From: JAABSX01 sp964480455
GTDB lineage: Bacteria; Bacteroidota; Bacteroidia; Cytophagales; Microscillaceae
Direction: 5' to 3'
Assembly (NCBI GenBank): GCA_964480455.1
Contig: CAYZQI010000003.1
Span: forward strand, 1-64,000
Length of the DNA: 64,000 bases
Shown: positions 24,603-34,765 of the stretch, piece by piece
Layout of the letters: every line of letters starts with the position of its first letter
Position numbering within the stretch: the stretch's first letter is position 1
Position numbers and translations under genes: made by a program
The notes under the pieces: model-generated
Told to the model about the DNA's origin: nothing
Databases searched by the model: none
The model's input: the letters and a program-made list of their open reading frames with translations, nothing else

Positions 24603-27600
24603 ATGGAAACTTACACTACTTCCACAAAAAGCATAGACAATCCATTTCCTGGCTTGCGCCCTTTTCGTCCTGATGAGCACGCATTGTTTTTTGGAAGAGC
24701 TACACACATTCAAGAAGTTACACAAAAATTGATGCAAAATAGGTTTGTGGCAGTAATTGGCTCGTCGGGTGTGGGAAAGTCTTCTTTTATTTATTGTGGC
24801 TTGTTGCCTGTTTTGCGCGATAAAAATCCTGCTGAAAATCAACTTGAGTGGAATATCAATAGCATACAACCTTCTGAACTTCCCTATAGTCATTTGCTTG
24901 AGGTGCTTGGGTTGTCACCTGATACTGATGATACAGCAAATGTGATTACCTCACTCAAACACCAGCAAGAAGAAAATCCAGCCAATACACTTTTGTTTTT
25001 TGACCATTTTGAAGAGTATTTTCGAGGTGAGCAAAACAATACACAAAACCGACACGAATTAGACAAGTTTATTCAACTTTTACTTGAGTTAAGCAAAGAA
25101 CCTGCATTGTCCCTCTATGTGGTAATCACGATGCGCTCTGATTTCTTGGGATACTGTTCCTACTATCCTGAATTCACAAAAAAAATGAACGACAGCCAGT
25201 TTCTGATTCCTTTTATGACAAGGGCAGAGCAAAGGCAGAGTATCATAGGACCTATTGAGTACATGGAAGCTTCTATTGAAGAAGAGTTAGTAGAGCGAGT
25301 GCTTGATGATGTCAAAAATATTCCTGACCAGCTCCCGCTCATGCAGCACGCCCTGATGCGTACTTGGAATGAATGGCAGAAATATAAACAGCGCGACCCA
25401 AGCCTCAAGCTAGTGCATTATGAAAACATTGGAGGCGTAGCACAAGCACTCTCAGTGCACGCCAACGAAGCCTTTAATGAACTTCCTCCCGAACAAAAAA
25501 ATACCTGTGCTAAGGTATTTCGTGCCATTGTAGAAGTTACCAATGATGGTAAGTGCATCAAAAAACCTGCACAAATTCGGCAAATCGCCGAAGAAATCAA
25601 TGCCAGTGAAGCAGAAGTAATCGCAGTAACTACCCCTTTCAGACAAAAAGACCGAGGACTACTCTTGCCCTCAGAAGATGAAGTAAATACTCTAGACAGT
25701 AGCAGTACCATAGAAATCTCTCACGAAAGCCTTATCCGTGTCTGGACTACCCTCAATACTTGGGTAGAAGAAGAAGTAAACTCTGTAAAACTCTACCAAC
25801 GCCTTGCCGAAGATGCAGAAAGACATCAAAAAGGACAAACAGGCCTATGGACAAACCCCGACCTAGAAATAGCCCTCGACTGGCGCAATAAGCAAAAACC
25901 AACTAAGGCCTGGGGAATACGCTACCACCCTACTTTTGACCGCACCATGTGGTTTTTGCAATCTAGCAAAGAAGCTCACGACCAGCTCATCATCAACCAA
26001 GAGCAAAAAAGACAACGCGACCGACAAAGGGCAGCCTTTATATTTAGATTGATATTGGCAGCATTGGTCTTTGCTATTATCTTGGCAGGCTATGCTTGGA
26101 TACAAAGCCAAGAAGCTGTAAAGCAAGGAATAATTGCTGAAAAAGCAGCAGGAAAGGCAAGGAAAGAGGCTATCCGTGCTACCGCAGAAAGTAAAAGAGC
26201 TGAAGCCGCCAGTAAAAAAGCCAAAAAGAAGGAATTAGAAGCTGTTAAGGCACGTAAAGATGCTGAGGTTGCGCTAACATTGGCAGAAGCCGCTAAGACA
26301 AAAGAAAAACTTGCTGCGGAGAAGGCAAAGCTCTCCGCAGAAAAAGCAAGACTCTCTGCCATAGAAGCAAAAACTGCCGAAGAAAAAGCTAAAAAAGAAG
26401 CTGAAATTGCTCAACTTAATAAAGAACTTGCCGACATAGAAAAACAGCTTGCCGACATCGCACGCCAAGAAGCTGACAAACTTAGAATGCTCTCCATTGC
26501 CAATTCTATGGCCATCAAATCATTAGAACTTGAAGATGACCCTGTAAAAGAAGCCCTTGTAGCAGAGCAAGCCTACAAGTTTCATAAGCGATATGGAGGC
26601 GACCCCAATCACCCTGACCTCTACGCTGGGCTGTATTATGCACTTAAAAGAGTAAAAGCAGCAAAGAAACAAAATTATAACGAACTCAGAGGACACGGTG
26701 CCAATGTGCGTGCCTTAGTAGGTAAGCAAACAGGGCAGGTCTATTCAGCAGGGAGTGATGGTAAAATTATGCTTTGGGATATTGCAAGCAAAGAACCAAT
26801 TCAAACTTATCCAAAAGGCGGTGGGCTAGGCATTCACCGTGCATTGGCACTAAGCCCAAGTAAAAATTACCTTGCTTGTGTGGGTAACTACCGCGAAGTA
26901 TGGCTATTTCCTGAGGGTAACCTAGAAGTAGAACCCGAGAAAATCCCTGTTACCAATAGTTCCGTAGGGCAGATTTGGTTTGTAACTTTTGTAAGCAACC
27001 AAAAAATAATTTTTGCTGATGAAGGAGGTAACCTACACTTGGGCAATACCCAAACCCGAAAGAGCAACATTATACAAAGCCAATTAGGGCAAATCAATGC
27101 CATTGCTGCCTCCAAAGGGATAATAGCTTTTACCAATGGCGCATCTGTCAAACTACTTAGGGGTGATTATACTCAAGCAGAAACATTCCCTACCGCAGGG
27201 CTTGGACAAATCATCTCGCTTGCCCTTAGCGAAGATGCCAATTACTTGGCACTGGGTGACGCCAGTGGCTTAGTACAGGTTTACTACACCCAAGGCAAAA
27301 CACTGAAAGGTATTACACTCAGAGGACATACTGCCCGTATCAATCAAATGGCTTTTAGCAAAGATGAAGATGTTACACAACTTGCCACAGGAAGTTTTGA
27401 TAAATCAGTACGCATCTGGAACATCAAAACACCAAACGATTTTGACCGCCCGCCCATTGTGCTTAAAGACCATGATGACTGGGTTTGGTCTATTACTTTT
27501 AGTACTGATGGTACCAAACTATTGGCAGGCTGTAGAGATAACCTAGTAAGGGCTTGGCCCACGAGCCTAGAGGCAATGTCGCAAGAGATATGTCCCAGCA

Positions 27601-27752
27601 TCAATAGAAATATGACTGAAAAAGAATGGGAACGCTTTGTATCTCCGCTAAAAGATACAAAAAAAACAGTCAAATCAGGAGAAGAAGGCGCAGACAACTC
27701 TATTCCGTATGAGAAAACTTGCGAACAGTACGACTCAGGTATCAAAGAATAG
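24603..27752 (+). CDS. nSTAND1-type NTPase with TM helix, coiled coil and WD40 repeats
   Basis: 1049 aa. It has the nSTAND1 N-terminal NPFPGLRPFRPDE and FFGR motifs (13-31), Walker A GSSGVGKS (53-60) and Walker-B-like LLFFDHFEEYF (130-140). A single TM helix lies at about 479-499, followed by a 130-residue Ala/Lys/Glu coiled coil (about 500-630) and WD40 repeats from about 696 to 990 (for example VRALVGKQTG..LWDIA and VTQLATGSFDKSVRIWN). The ATPase would be cytoplasmic and the WD40 part on the other side of the membrane, if the single TM is real. STAND proteins are oligomerising signal switches. It heads a plus-strand trio with an OM barrel protein and an M23 peptidase. Confidence 0.88.
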   Translation: METYTTSTKSIDNPFPGLRPFRPDEHALFFGRATHIQEVTQKLMQNRFVAVIGSSGVGKSSFIYCGLLPVLRDKNPAENQLEWNINSIQPSELPYSHLLEVLGLSPDTDDTANVITSLKHQQEENPANTLLFFDHFEEYFRGEQNNTQNRHELDKFIQLLLELSKEPALSLYVVITMRSDFLGYCSYYPEFTKKMNDSQFLIPFMTRAEQRQSIIGPIEYMEASIEEELVERVLDDVKNIPDQLPLMQHALMRTWNEWQKYKQRDPSLKLVHYENIGGVAQALSVHANEAFNELPPEQKNTCAKVFRAIVEVTNDGKCIKKPAQIRQIAEEINASEAEVIAVTTPFRQKDRGLLLPSEDEVNTLDSSSTIEISHESLIRVWTTLNTWVEEEVNSVKLYQRLAEDAERHQKGQTGLWTNPDLEIALDWRNKQKPTKAWGIRYHPTFDRTMWFLQSSKEAHDQLIINQEQKRQRDRQRAAFIFRLILAALVFAIILAGYAWIQSQEAVKQGIIAEKAAGKARKEAIRATAESKRAEAASKKAKKKELEAVKARKDAEVALTLAEAAKTKEKLAAEKAKLSAEKARLSAIEAKTAEEKAKKEAEIAQLNKELADIEKQLADIARQEADKLRMLSIANSMAIKSLELEDDPVKEALVAEQAYKFHKRYGGDPNHPDLYAGLYYALKRVKAAKKQNYNELRGHGANVRALVGKQTGQVYSAGSDGKIMLWDIASKEPIQTYPKGGGLGIHRALALSPSKNYLACVGNYREVWLFPEGNLEVEPEKIPVTNSSVGQIWFVTFVSNQKIIFADEGGNLHLGNTQTRKSNIIQSQLGQINAIAASKGIIAFTNGASVKLLRGDYTQAETFPTAGLGQIISLALSEDANYLALGDASGLVQVYYTQGKTLKGITLRGHTARINQMAFSKDEDVTQLATGSFDKSVRIWNIKTPNDFDRPPIVLKDHDDWVWSITFSTDGTKLLAGCRDNLVRAWPTSLEAMSQEICPSINRNMTEKEWERFVSPLKDTKKTVKSGEEGADNSIPYEKTCEQYDSGIKE

Positions 27753-27997
27753 AAAATTATGAACAGACTGGTTCTTGGTAGCTGACTTACAATCAATTGA
27801 TGAGAAGTATTTTACATAAACTAATTGATTATTTTGTTTTTGAACCATTACCAAAAGATAAAGAAAACGTAGATAATAATTTCGGTTATTTTAACTTATA
27901 AGTTGCAGACAATGATAAATTAAAAAATCATATCTCACAACTCATAATTTACAATTGCTCAATTACATCAGATATTTTGAAAACTTGAAAATAGGAT

Positions 27998-29239
27998 ATG
28001 CTAAAATTGAATGTTATTTACCTTACTTGCATGAGTTTGTGTTTCCTATGGCTCGACAACCCATTGGCAAATGCACAGAGCTGTGAGGTGAAACTGGCAC
28101 AAGTCATAGATGCTTACAAAAAAGGTACTATCGATAAAGTAGTAACAGAGAACATTCTTGAAAGTTGCCTAGATGATAAGTCTCTCAAAAAAGAAGATAG
28201 ACTTAAAAAAGAAGACAAAATAGAAGCATACAAATACATGACACTCATTTACCTTTATGTAAATGACAATGCAAAGGCTGAAGAAAGCATGATTGAGTTT
28301 ATAAAACTTCAATTAAAAGAAAATCCTGAATACGACCCAAGAGATACCCGATATATTCCTGAAACCAATATTCCTGAATTTTTAGAATTGTACAGCCAAA
28401 TGCAAACCTCACCTATTTTTTTCTTAGGGGTGCGTTTTGGAGCTAATTTTAGTCAAGTACAAACCACTACCAATTTTAGTCTTGACCAATCTGATATTGC
28501 AAGAGGTATGTACACCCCACAGCTAGGCTATGAGTTTGGACTCGCCCTAGAGCTCCCTTTTGGAGGCAAGAAAAAATCTTTCTCCCTCTTAACTGAATTG
28601 GTACTGAGACAACAAAGCTATTTATTTGAAGATGAGCTGCTCAATTTTGCAAATATTAGTTTTACCGAAAATCAGATAAAACTCTCTTTGCCCGTCTTGC
28701 TTAAATATCATTTCAAAAGAAAAGAAATCAAAGAAATCATAGAAGAAGATGAAAATGGGCAAGAAGTAAGTAAAAAGGTTTCTATTCGCAATAAAGTACA
28801 GCCTTTTTTGATGGTAGGTGGGTCAGTTGATTATTTGCTCTCAGCCAAGGCCACTGCAGTCAGAACAGATGACCTCGGAGAGGTAGGTGCAAGACAGCCT
28901 ATCAATAATGACAATACCTTTGATTTATTGGGTTTTCAGCAGCGCAACGCATTACAATATGGCATTATACTAGGTGGAGGATTCAGATTCTTTAATTTCC
29001 TAAACACAGGTAGTGATTTTACCATAGAAGCAAGGGTCTATACTGGGCTGAATCCACAGGTAGTAAAAGAAAATAGAGGCGCTATCAATGCGCTAATTTA
29101 TAGATTTGGCTACATAGACAGTGATTTTAAACTGCACCATTTTTCAATTAATTTATCTTACCTAATTCCTAAGTACAATCCAAAAAAAATTAAACGAAGT
29201 AATCAACTCCGTGAACCTTATCAGACTAAATTCGAGTAA
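27998..29239 (+). CDS. Outer-membrane beta-barrel protein with helical N-terminal domain
   Basis: 413 aa. Signal peptide at about 1-26 (ending LANAQ). A Cys-containing helical TPR-like region follows (EAYKYMTLIYLYVNDNAKAEESM and so on), then from about residue 145 a porin-like barrel of the OMP_b-brl_2 type (FFLGVRFGANFSQV, LGYEFGLALELPFG, PFLMVGGSVDYLL, YGIILGGGFRFF), ending with strand HHFSINLSYLIPKY. Specific function unknown. It is 245 nt after the nSTAND gene; both may act together in envelope signalling (inference). Confidence 0.75.
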   Translation: MLKLNVIYLTCMSLCFLWLDNPLANAQSCEVKLAQVIDAYKKGTIDKVVTENILESCLDDKSLKKEDRLKKEDKIEAYKYMTLIYLYVNDNAKAEESMIEFIKLQLKENPEYDPRDTRYIPETNIPEFLELYSQMQTSPIFFLGVRFGANFSQVQTTTNFSLDQSDIARGMYTPQLGYEFGLALELPFGGKKKSFSLLTELVLRQQSYLFEDELLNFANISFTENQIKLSLPVLLKYHFKRKEIKEIIEEDENGQEVSKKVSIRNKVQPFLMVGGSVDYLLSAKATAVRTDDLGEVGARQPINNDNTFDLLGFQQRNALQYGIILGGGFRFFNFLNTGSDFTIEARVYTGLNPQVVKENRGAINALIYRFGYIDSDFKLHHFSINLSYLIPKYNPKKIKRSNQLREPYQTKFE

Positions 29240-29272
29240 AGCTAAAAAATAAAGTAATTGAAATTGCAACTG

Positions 29273-30115
29273 ATGCAAAATTGGAAATGGAAGCATAAAC
29301 TTCTCAGAAAATTTGAGTGTATCTATCTGCTTTTATACTTCAATGTCTTTGTAAATGCTCAAAATGCTGCCGAAATACCTGAGCAAGCCTCTGACTCAAG
29401 CCAAGTAGCTTGCGAAAGCATCGCTTTTCAATATAATTTCCAAAAAAATAGTGCTTTTAACCCTGCTACTTTTAAAAATCCAATTTATATAGAGCTTTAT
29501 AATGTAGAAAAAAAGCAACTCTGGGCTCCCCCCCTACGCAATACACAACTCAAAACCTCTAACTTTGGTCCTAGATGGGGACATTTTCACCATGGCGTAG
29601 ATTTAGCTTTGCCCTTGGGCGAGCCTGTTTTTGCAGTATTTAATGGAACTATCAAACTCTCTATGTATGGCAAAGGCTATGGCAACTATGTTATCATCAA
29701 GCACGACAATGGTTTGGAAACACTTTATGCACATCTCTCTAAACGCAGCGTAAAAACAGGGCAACGCGTAAAAGCAGGGCAAATGATTGGGGCTGTAGGC
29801 AGTACAGGATTTAGCACGGGGCCACACCTGCATTTTGAGGTACATTATCAAGGTTATACCCTTAACCCTATGCTACTCTATGATTTTAACAAGCCAAATC
29901 AACTAAGAAGTGATAAGTTTTTTATCAAACCACATCATTTCAGACATTACGGAAACGCTACACCCAAAAAAGGTTATCTCTTTCATGAAGTAGGTCAAAA
30001 TGAAACCCTTGCTGCCATCGCTATACGCTACAAAGTAACCCAAGAAGACCTCATTAGATTGAATCAACTCCAAAACACTGTACTGAGTGCAGGGCAAATT
30101 ATACAGATTAGATAA
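29273..30115 (+). CDS. Exported M23 metallopeptidase with C-terminal LysM
   Basis: 280 aa from the ATG at 29273 (a TTG frame start at 29258 is less likely). A hydrophobic leader ends at about residue 30 (FVNAQ). M23/LytM domain: His106-x3-Asp110 (HHGVD) and His185-Leu-His187 (PHLHFEV), the three zinc ligands. LysM domain at about 235-280 (NETLAAIAIRYKVTQEDLIRLN). M23 enzymes cut peptidoglycan cross-links, LysM binds glycan. It is 33 nt after the barrel gene, same direction. Confidence 0.9.
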   Translation: MQNWKWKHKLLRKFECIYLLLYFNVFVNAQNAAEIPEQASDSSQVACESIAFQYNFQKNSAFNPATFKNPIYIELYNVEKKQLWAPPLRNTQLKTSNFGPRWGHFHHGVDLALPLGEPVFAVFNGTIKLSMYGKGYGNYVIIKHDNGLETLYAHLSKRSVKTGQRVKAGQMIGAVGSTGFSTGPHLHFEVHYQGYTLNPMLLYDFNKPNQLRSDKFFIKPHHFRHYGNATPKKGYLFHEVGQNETLAAIAIRYKVTQEDLIRLNQLQNTVLSAGQIIQIR

Positions 30116-30154
30116 ATGGTGATTAGCGGCAGATTATGGTAAGGCCTCTCAAAC

Positions 30155-33100
30155 TCAATCCACCAGCGGCAGTTCAATGTAAAAAGTAGTTCCTCTACCC
30201 AATTCGGTCTCAAACCAAATTCTACCGCCTGCATGCTCTATACCGCGCTTAGAAACAGCCAAGCCTATACCCGAGCCCGTACTTTTAGTGGTAAAGTTGG
30301 GCATAAAAAGTTTGTCTTGTGCTTCCAAGCTTACCCCCTCTCCATTGTCTTTAAAGGCAAGTTTAATGATACCTTCTACCTCAGCACTAAGTGAGATTTC
30401 TACCTTGGCTTGTCGCTCGGCAGGGGTAGCTTCTAAGGCATTTTTAACAAGATTAGTAAAGATACGCCCCATAAGTTTGCGGTCGCCTTGCACATAAAAC
30501 CTGCCAGGAATCAGCTGAAGTGCTACTTCTATTTTTTCATCAGCGTAGAGTGTTTCGGTGCTTTGTAAAAGTTCTATGAGTTCAAAACGCTCGCTACTTG
30601 GTACGGGCATTTTAGCAAAAGAAGAAAAAGAAGTGGCAATGTCGTTGAGAATATCAGCCTGCTCGATGAGTGTATCAATAGAACGTTCAAAGGTAGCTTT
30701 CACTTTTTCGGTTTGTCCTTCTAAGCGTTTTTGCATCATTTGTAAGGTAAGCCGTATGGGTGTAAGTGGATTTTTGATTTCGTGGGCAACTTGTTGGGCA
30801 ATTTCTCTCCAAGCAGATTCGCGCTGACTGCGAGCCAGTGCTTCTTTACTTTTGTCTAACTTTTGCAACATTCGGTTGTATTCTTTGACAAAAATCCCGA
30901 TTTCATCTTTGGACTCCCAGACCAGTGGCTCGCTGTAATCATAAAAAGAAGTATTGCGTATCTTTTGTGTTATGAGCCGCAGAGGAATCACCAGTAGATT
31001 GGAAGCAAAGTAAGAAAGCACCAAAAATAAAATTAAAATACTTACAAAAATATTGACAATGGTACTGAGTACCTCTATCAGGCGTTGCTCAAGCTCATAC
31101 TGAAAGTCAAAAAAAGGCACACTTACTAGCCCCAATACTTGCTCTGACTCATACGATTTTAAGGGTATATACACAGTAAGGTAATTAAGTTTACCTACTG
31201 TCTCTTTTTGCATGCTTTCGGTCTCACCTTTGTATTTTATGTCAAAAAGTGCCTTTGGGTTGATATAGCGTGATAGAATCTTGATTTCGTAAATAGCAGG
31301 CTGACTTGTCATGATTAACCTACCCGAGGGGTCAAACACATTTATGTCGCGCCCAGCATACTTTGCAATTTGCAAAGACTGGCTAAGGAAGGTTTCTTGG
31401 TCAAGCCCTTGCTGTAGGTATTGCTCAAGGTAGGGGCTGAGGTTTCGGGCTATCTTACGGGTATCTTCGGCAAAACGCTTTGAAAAGTCTACTCTATAAT
31501 TTTCACTGATGATACTCAATGTGGCTATGCTCACTGTAAGTAAAGGCAGAAAAAAAGCAATGTTTAAATAAAACTGGATACGAGTAGCAAAATTTCCTTT
31601 GAAACCTTGTAAACGGTTGATGAGGCTGTGGACCAGCATAAAACCCAAAATCTCAAACATCAACACCAAAAACAGAAAGGCAAAGTTAGAAAAAATGGCG
31701 TTCCAAGCATAAATAGGGATAGATACCACTACTTTTTTGGAGGAAATCTCTACACATAAATGCTCAAAACCGCCTACTTGAAGCCCCTCTAGAAAAAGTG
31801 CTTCTTCATCAAAAAATTCGTTGCTAAAATCGCGGGCATAGTTAAAATCTCCTATGCTATAGACCAGCTGTCGGTGGTCGTAGAGGGCATAGCCATAGTT
31901 CTTTCCTTCTTGGCTACGGTGGTAGGTTTTGTCTATGAGTAATTCAGGATAGACATTGTTAGACAAGTCGCGGTTTTGCTTAATGTCTAAAATGATATTA
32001 AAAAGTGTGTTGTTGGCATCTTCTACTGCTACAAAAGCCACATAATGCCGCACCAAGTTAATACCTGACAAATCAATAAAAAAAATCTCAGGCCTTGCCG
32101 TACCATAATCTACTCTTTGATAACGGTTATAATAATCTTGGTAATTCAGGGTAGGGTTTTGTGGGTCGAGCGATTGGTTATCTGCACCAAAAAGCAAAAC
32201 TTGTGTCTGGTAACTATCAAAATTTTTACTGAGGTATTTTTTCTGAATCTCATAAGCAAGTTCGTTTTTTAGATAAGTGGTATCTTGTAAAGCCGCTTTG
32301 AGTGCGGTATCTGCTTTTATTTTTCTGATTGCCTCTCCCAGAAGTATCTCAGCTAGTGGATCTTGCTCAGGTATGAGCAAGGTGGCAAAAGTGCGTCTTT
32401 CTTTCAAACTTTTTTGCTTGCCATAATGATAAACAGCGTAAGCACCCAAAGATGCAAAAAGCAAAGCACTCACAAAAAAATAAATAAAAGTAGTATAAAC
32501 AAACCTATACAAATACCTTGGCAACTGCTGATAATTGATGCCCAGCAAAAACAAAAAAATACTCAATAACAAAAAAAACTGTGGATAATTGGCAGAGTAT
32601 GCCATCATACCACAAAAAAATAAAGTTAGTAGTAAACCCAATAAAAAAGGCCTAACATGTAGCCTAGCAGCAAAGAGAATAAAAATTCTTGCAAAAAAAT
32701 GCAATCCTAAAAAACACACCAATGTACAAAGCCCAAAAATTAGGATACCCCACAAACTTTTGTTGCTAAAATCTAAGGTACGCGTGATGTCTAACTGAAG
32801 TTGAGAGCTAATAAACAAGGTACTTAACACATACAAATAGCCTTGCACTACTGTCCACACGCCTACTACACTCAACCCAAGCCATACGGGATACCATTTG
32901 GCCGAAGCAGCCATCATATATCTGAGCCACTTAAAACGCGCTAAATGCCTGGTAAGAAATAAAAATCCTATCCCAAATAAAAAAAAATTCAGCAATAAAT
33001 CAAACAAGCTGGGTGCAAACCAAGAAGCATCATAAATACTGCTGTCAAACAAAAAACCATTGGCATAGTGGTCTGGAACTTTTAACCAGCGCATCAACCC

Positions 33101-33868
33101 ACGCAAAGGAATGAGATAGCCTAACCATATCAAAAAACTAAACATATATTGACTATGCTTGTGTAGGCGAGCATTAGTAAAATGATACAGCCACAGAAAA
33201 GTGGCGCAAGCCCCAAGCAAGAAAAACAACAAAATCCAAGCAGCACTACTATAATTGGGCAGTGCTGCACCGTCTTTTCGCTCAATCGAGAACAAAAACT
33301 TACCGCTAGGGGCGTAAATATTTTGATAGCTTAATTGAGGGTTTTGTGAGATATTGAGAGACAAACCACCAAAAATACTAGGGTTAAGCCCTGACCTTAA
33401 GTAAGCATTCTGGATTTTGTATTCTTTGTAAATTTCTAGGAGGCTCATTGCCCGCAGTGTATCTCTATCCTTTGTCCGTTTTGATTGCATCAACAAGTAG
33501 TAATTACCTTCGTGGGCTAGAAACTGAAACTCTTCTTGCTGCTGCGACCATTGTACTTTGGGTATGTAGCAGGCATCAGACCAGAGGGCAAGTTTTTGAT
33601 TTTCAAACAGATAATAGAAGTACTTATCAGGAAGTTTTTGAGAAGTCAGTACAGTATCAGGATTGGCAAAAGCGAGTTGCTGCCATTGGTCGTGCGCCTG
33701 CCTAAAGGCAAGTAAGGATTGTTCAACTTTTTCTTTGGTGTTTTGGTAAAAAGCAGGTATATCCTTAGTGGCTAGGGCATTGGTTTGGTATTTTATCCCA
33801 ATACTTACCAATAGGCTGAAAAACCCCAAAATTCCGATAACAGAATACGCTTTTTTGTTAATTTTCAA
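30155..33868 (-). CDS. Large membrane sensor histidine kinase, NtrY-like
   Basis: 1237 aa. A first TM at the N-terminus and an extracytoplasmic stretch are followed by several TM segments (about residues 205-480), another extracytoplasmic region, two TM helices around 730-800, then a second sensor domain, a final TM plus HAMP (about 920-1000) and the kinase core. Autophosphorylated His1029 in AHEIKNPLTPI (H-box); N-box NLVKNALEATP; DNGEGVS and GSGIGLAVSKR G-boxes. Inner membrane. A separate response regulator gene lies 256 nt upstream in the same direction. The sensed signal cannot be predicted. Confidence 0.92.
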   Translation of the reverse strand: MKINKKAYSVIGILGFFSLLVSIGIKYQTNALATKDIPAFYQNTKEKVEQSLLAFRQAHDQWQQLAFANPDTVLTSQKLPDKYFYYLFENQKLALWSDACYIPKVQWSQQQEEFQFLAHEGNYYLLMQSKRTKDRDTLRAMSLLEIYKEYKIQNAYLRSGLNPSIFGGLSLNISQNPQLSYQNIYAPSGKFLFSIERKDGAALPNYSSAAWILLFFLLGACATFLWLYHFTNARLHKHSQYMFSFLIWLGYLIPLRGLMRWLKVPDHYANGFLFDSSIYDASWFAPSLFDLLLNFFLFGIGFLFLTRHLARFKWLRYMMAASAKWYPVWLGLSVVGVWTVVQGYLYVLSTLFISSQLQLDITRTLDFSNKSLWGILIFGLCTLVCFLGLHFFARIFILFAARLHVRPFLLGLLLTLFFCGMMAYSANYPQFFLLLSIFLFLLGINYQQLPRYLYRFVYTTFIYFFVSALLFASLGAYAVYHYGKQKSLKERRTFATLLIPEQDPLAEILLGEAIRKIKADTALKAALQDTTYLKNELAYEIQKKYLSKNFDSYQTQVLLFGADNQSLDPQNPTLNYQDYYNRYQRVDYGTARPEIFFIDLSGINLVRHYVAFVAVEDANNTLFNIILDIKQNRDLSNNVYPELLIDKTYHRSQEGKNYGYALYDHRQLVYSIGDFNYARDFSNEFFDEEALFLEGLQVGGFEHLCVEISSKKVVVSIPIYAWNAIFSNFAFLFLVLMFEILGFMLVHSLINRLQGFKGNFATRIQFYLNIAFFLPLLTVSIATLSIISENYRVDFSKRFAEDTRKIARNLSPYLEQYLQQGLDQETFLSQSLQIAKYAGRDINVFDPSGRLIMTSQPAIYEIKILSRYINPKALFDIKYKGETESMQKETVGKLNYLTVYIPLKSYESEQVLGLVSVPFFDFQYELEQRLIEVLSTIVNIFVSILILFLVLSYFASNLLVIPLRLITQKIRNTSFYDYSEPLVWESKDEIGIFVKEYNRMLQKLDKSKEALARSQRESAWREIAQQVAHEIKNPLTPIRLTLQMMQKRLEGQTEKVKATFERSIDTLIEQADILNDIATSFSSFAKMPVPSSERFELIELLQSTETLYADEKIEVALQLIPGRFYVQGDRKLMGRIFTNLVKNALEATPAERQAKVEISLSAEVEGIIKLAFKDNGEGVSLEAQDKLFMPNFTTKSTGSGIGLAVSKRGIEHAGGRIWFETELGRGTTFYIELPLVD

Positions 33869-34124
33869 AATTTAATGATTGATTATCACTTTGCGTTTTG
33901 CATACAGATATAAGATAAGCATACAATTACAAAAACTTTGCAAAATTATATTTTTACACTTGGACTTTGTGTGTTTGTAGAATTTATATGAAGATTTTTG
34001 TGTAGATTGGATTTGGGGTTACTGTAAAGCAAGCAGATTTTGAATATTGCTTGCTGTACAGCAAGAAGTACCTTATGTATGGCATTTAGGCTTATTTTTA
34101 CCTTTTGGTAAGTTGTGCTAGTGC

Positions 34125-34532
34125 TTATTCCATCATACCTTGAATTTCTTTGAGTGCTTTTTCTGTGAGTGGTTTGGTGATAAACTTTATCACATATTCA
34201 TTATCTACAATCTTGGCTATGTCGCGCTTGTTGTTAGAACTAGACAGAATCACTACTTTACATTTCTGACGAATTGCCTCGGGAAACATCTCAAACTCAA
34301 ACAAGAATACAAAACCATCTACTATGGGCATATTAATATCCAAAAAGATGACCTCAGGCAGATTTTCGGGGGTATTTTGGACTTGCTCTAGGTATTCTAG
34401 GGCACTTTTGCCAGAGTTGCGTACTTCTACCTTCTTGGCAAATTTTGTGATTTCTATAATGCGTTTACTGATGAAGTTATCGGTATCGTTATCATCTACT
34501 AATAAAACCAAATCAACTGTTTTTGCAGACAT
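34125..34532 (-). CDS. Single-domain response regulator (CheY-like)
   Basis: 135 aa, only a receiver domain. Acid pair Asp13/Asp14, phospho-acceptor Asp65 in VIFLDINMP, Ser/Thr position in ILSSSN, and Lys120-Pro121. No output domain, so it acts by protein-protein contact. Likely partner is the kinase downstream in the same direction, though a 256-nt gap separates them and it could be an orphan. Confidence 0.9.
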   Translation of the reverse strand: MSAKTVDLVLLVDDNDTDNFISKRIIEITKFAKKVEVRNSGKSALEYLEQVQNTPENLPEVIFLDINMPIVDGFVFLFEFEMFPEAIRQKCKVVILSSSNNKRDIAKIVDNEYVIKFITKPLTEKALKEIQGMME

Positions 34533-34765
34533 CGCTCTATGATTATTTGATTTAAAGAATAAGGGTTTGCTTATTTATTTTAGCCATCAATATTATGCTC
34601 AACCCTGATACACAAAGGTATGATTTTTATTCTAAAAAAAATAGTGTTCCTTAAAATAATACTTTTCCTTGATGCAAGTTAGAAAGGTACAAAAATAAGA
34701 TTATTTGGAATAAAACTTAGTTTTTTTCGTATTCATTACATAACAATCTAACCATTTTTGCGATT

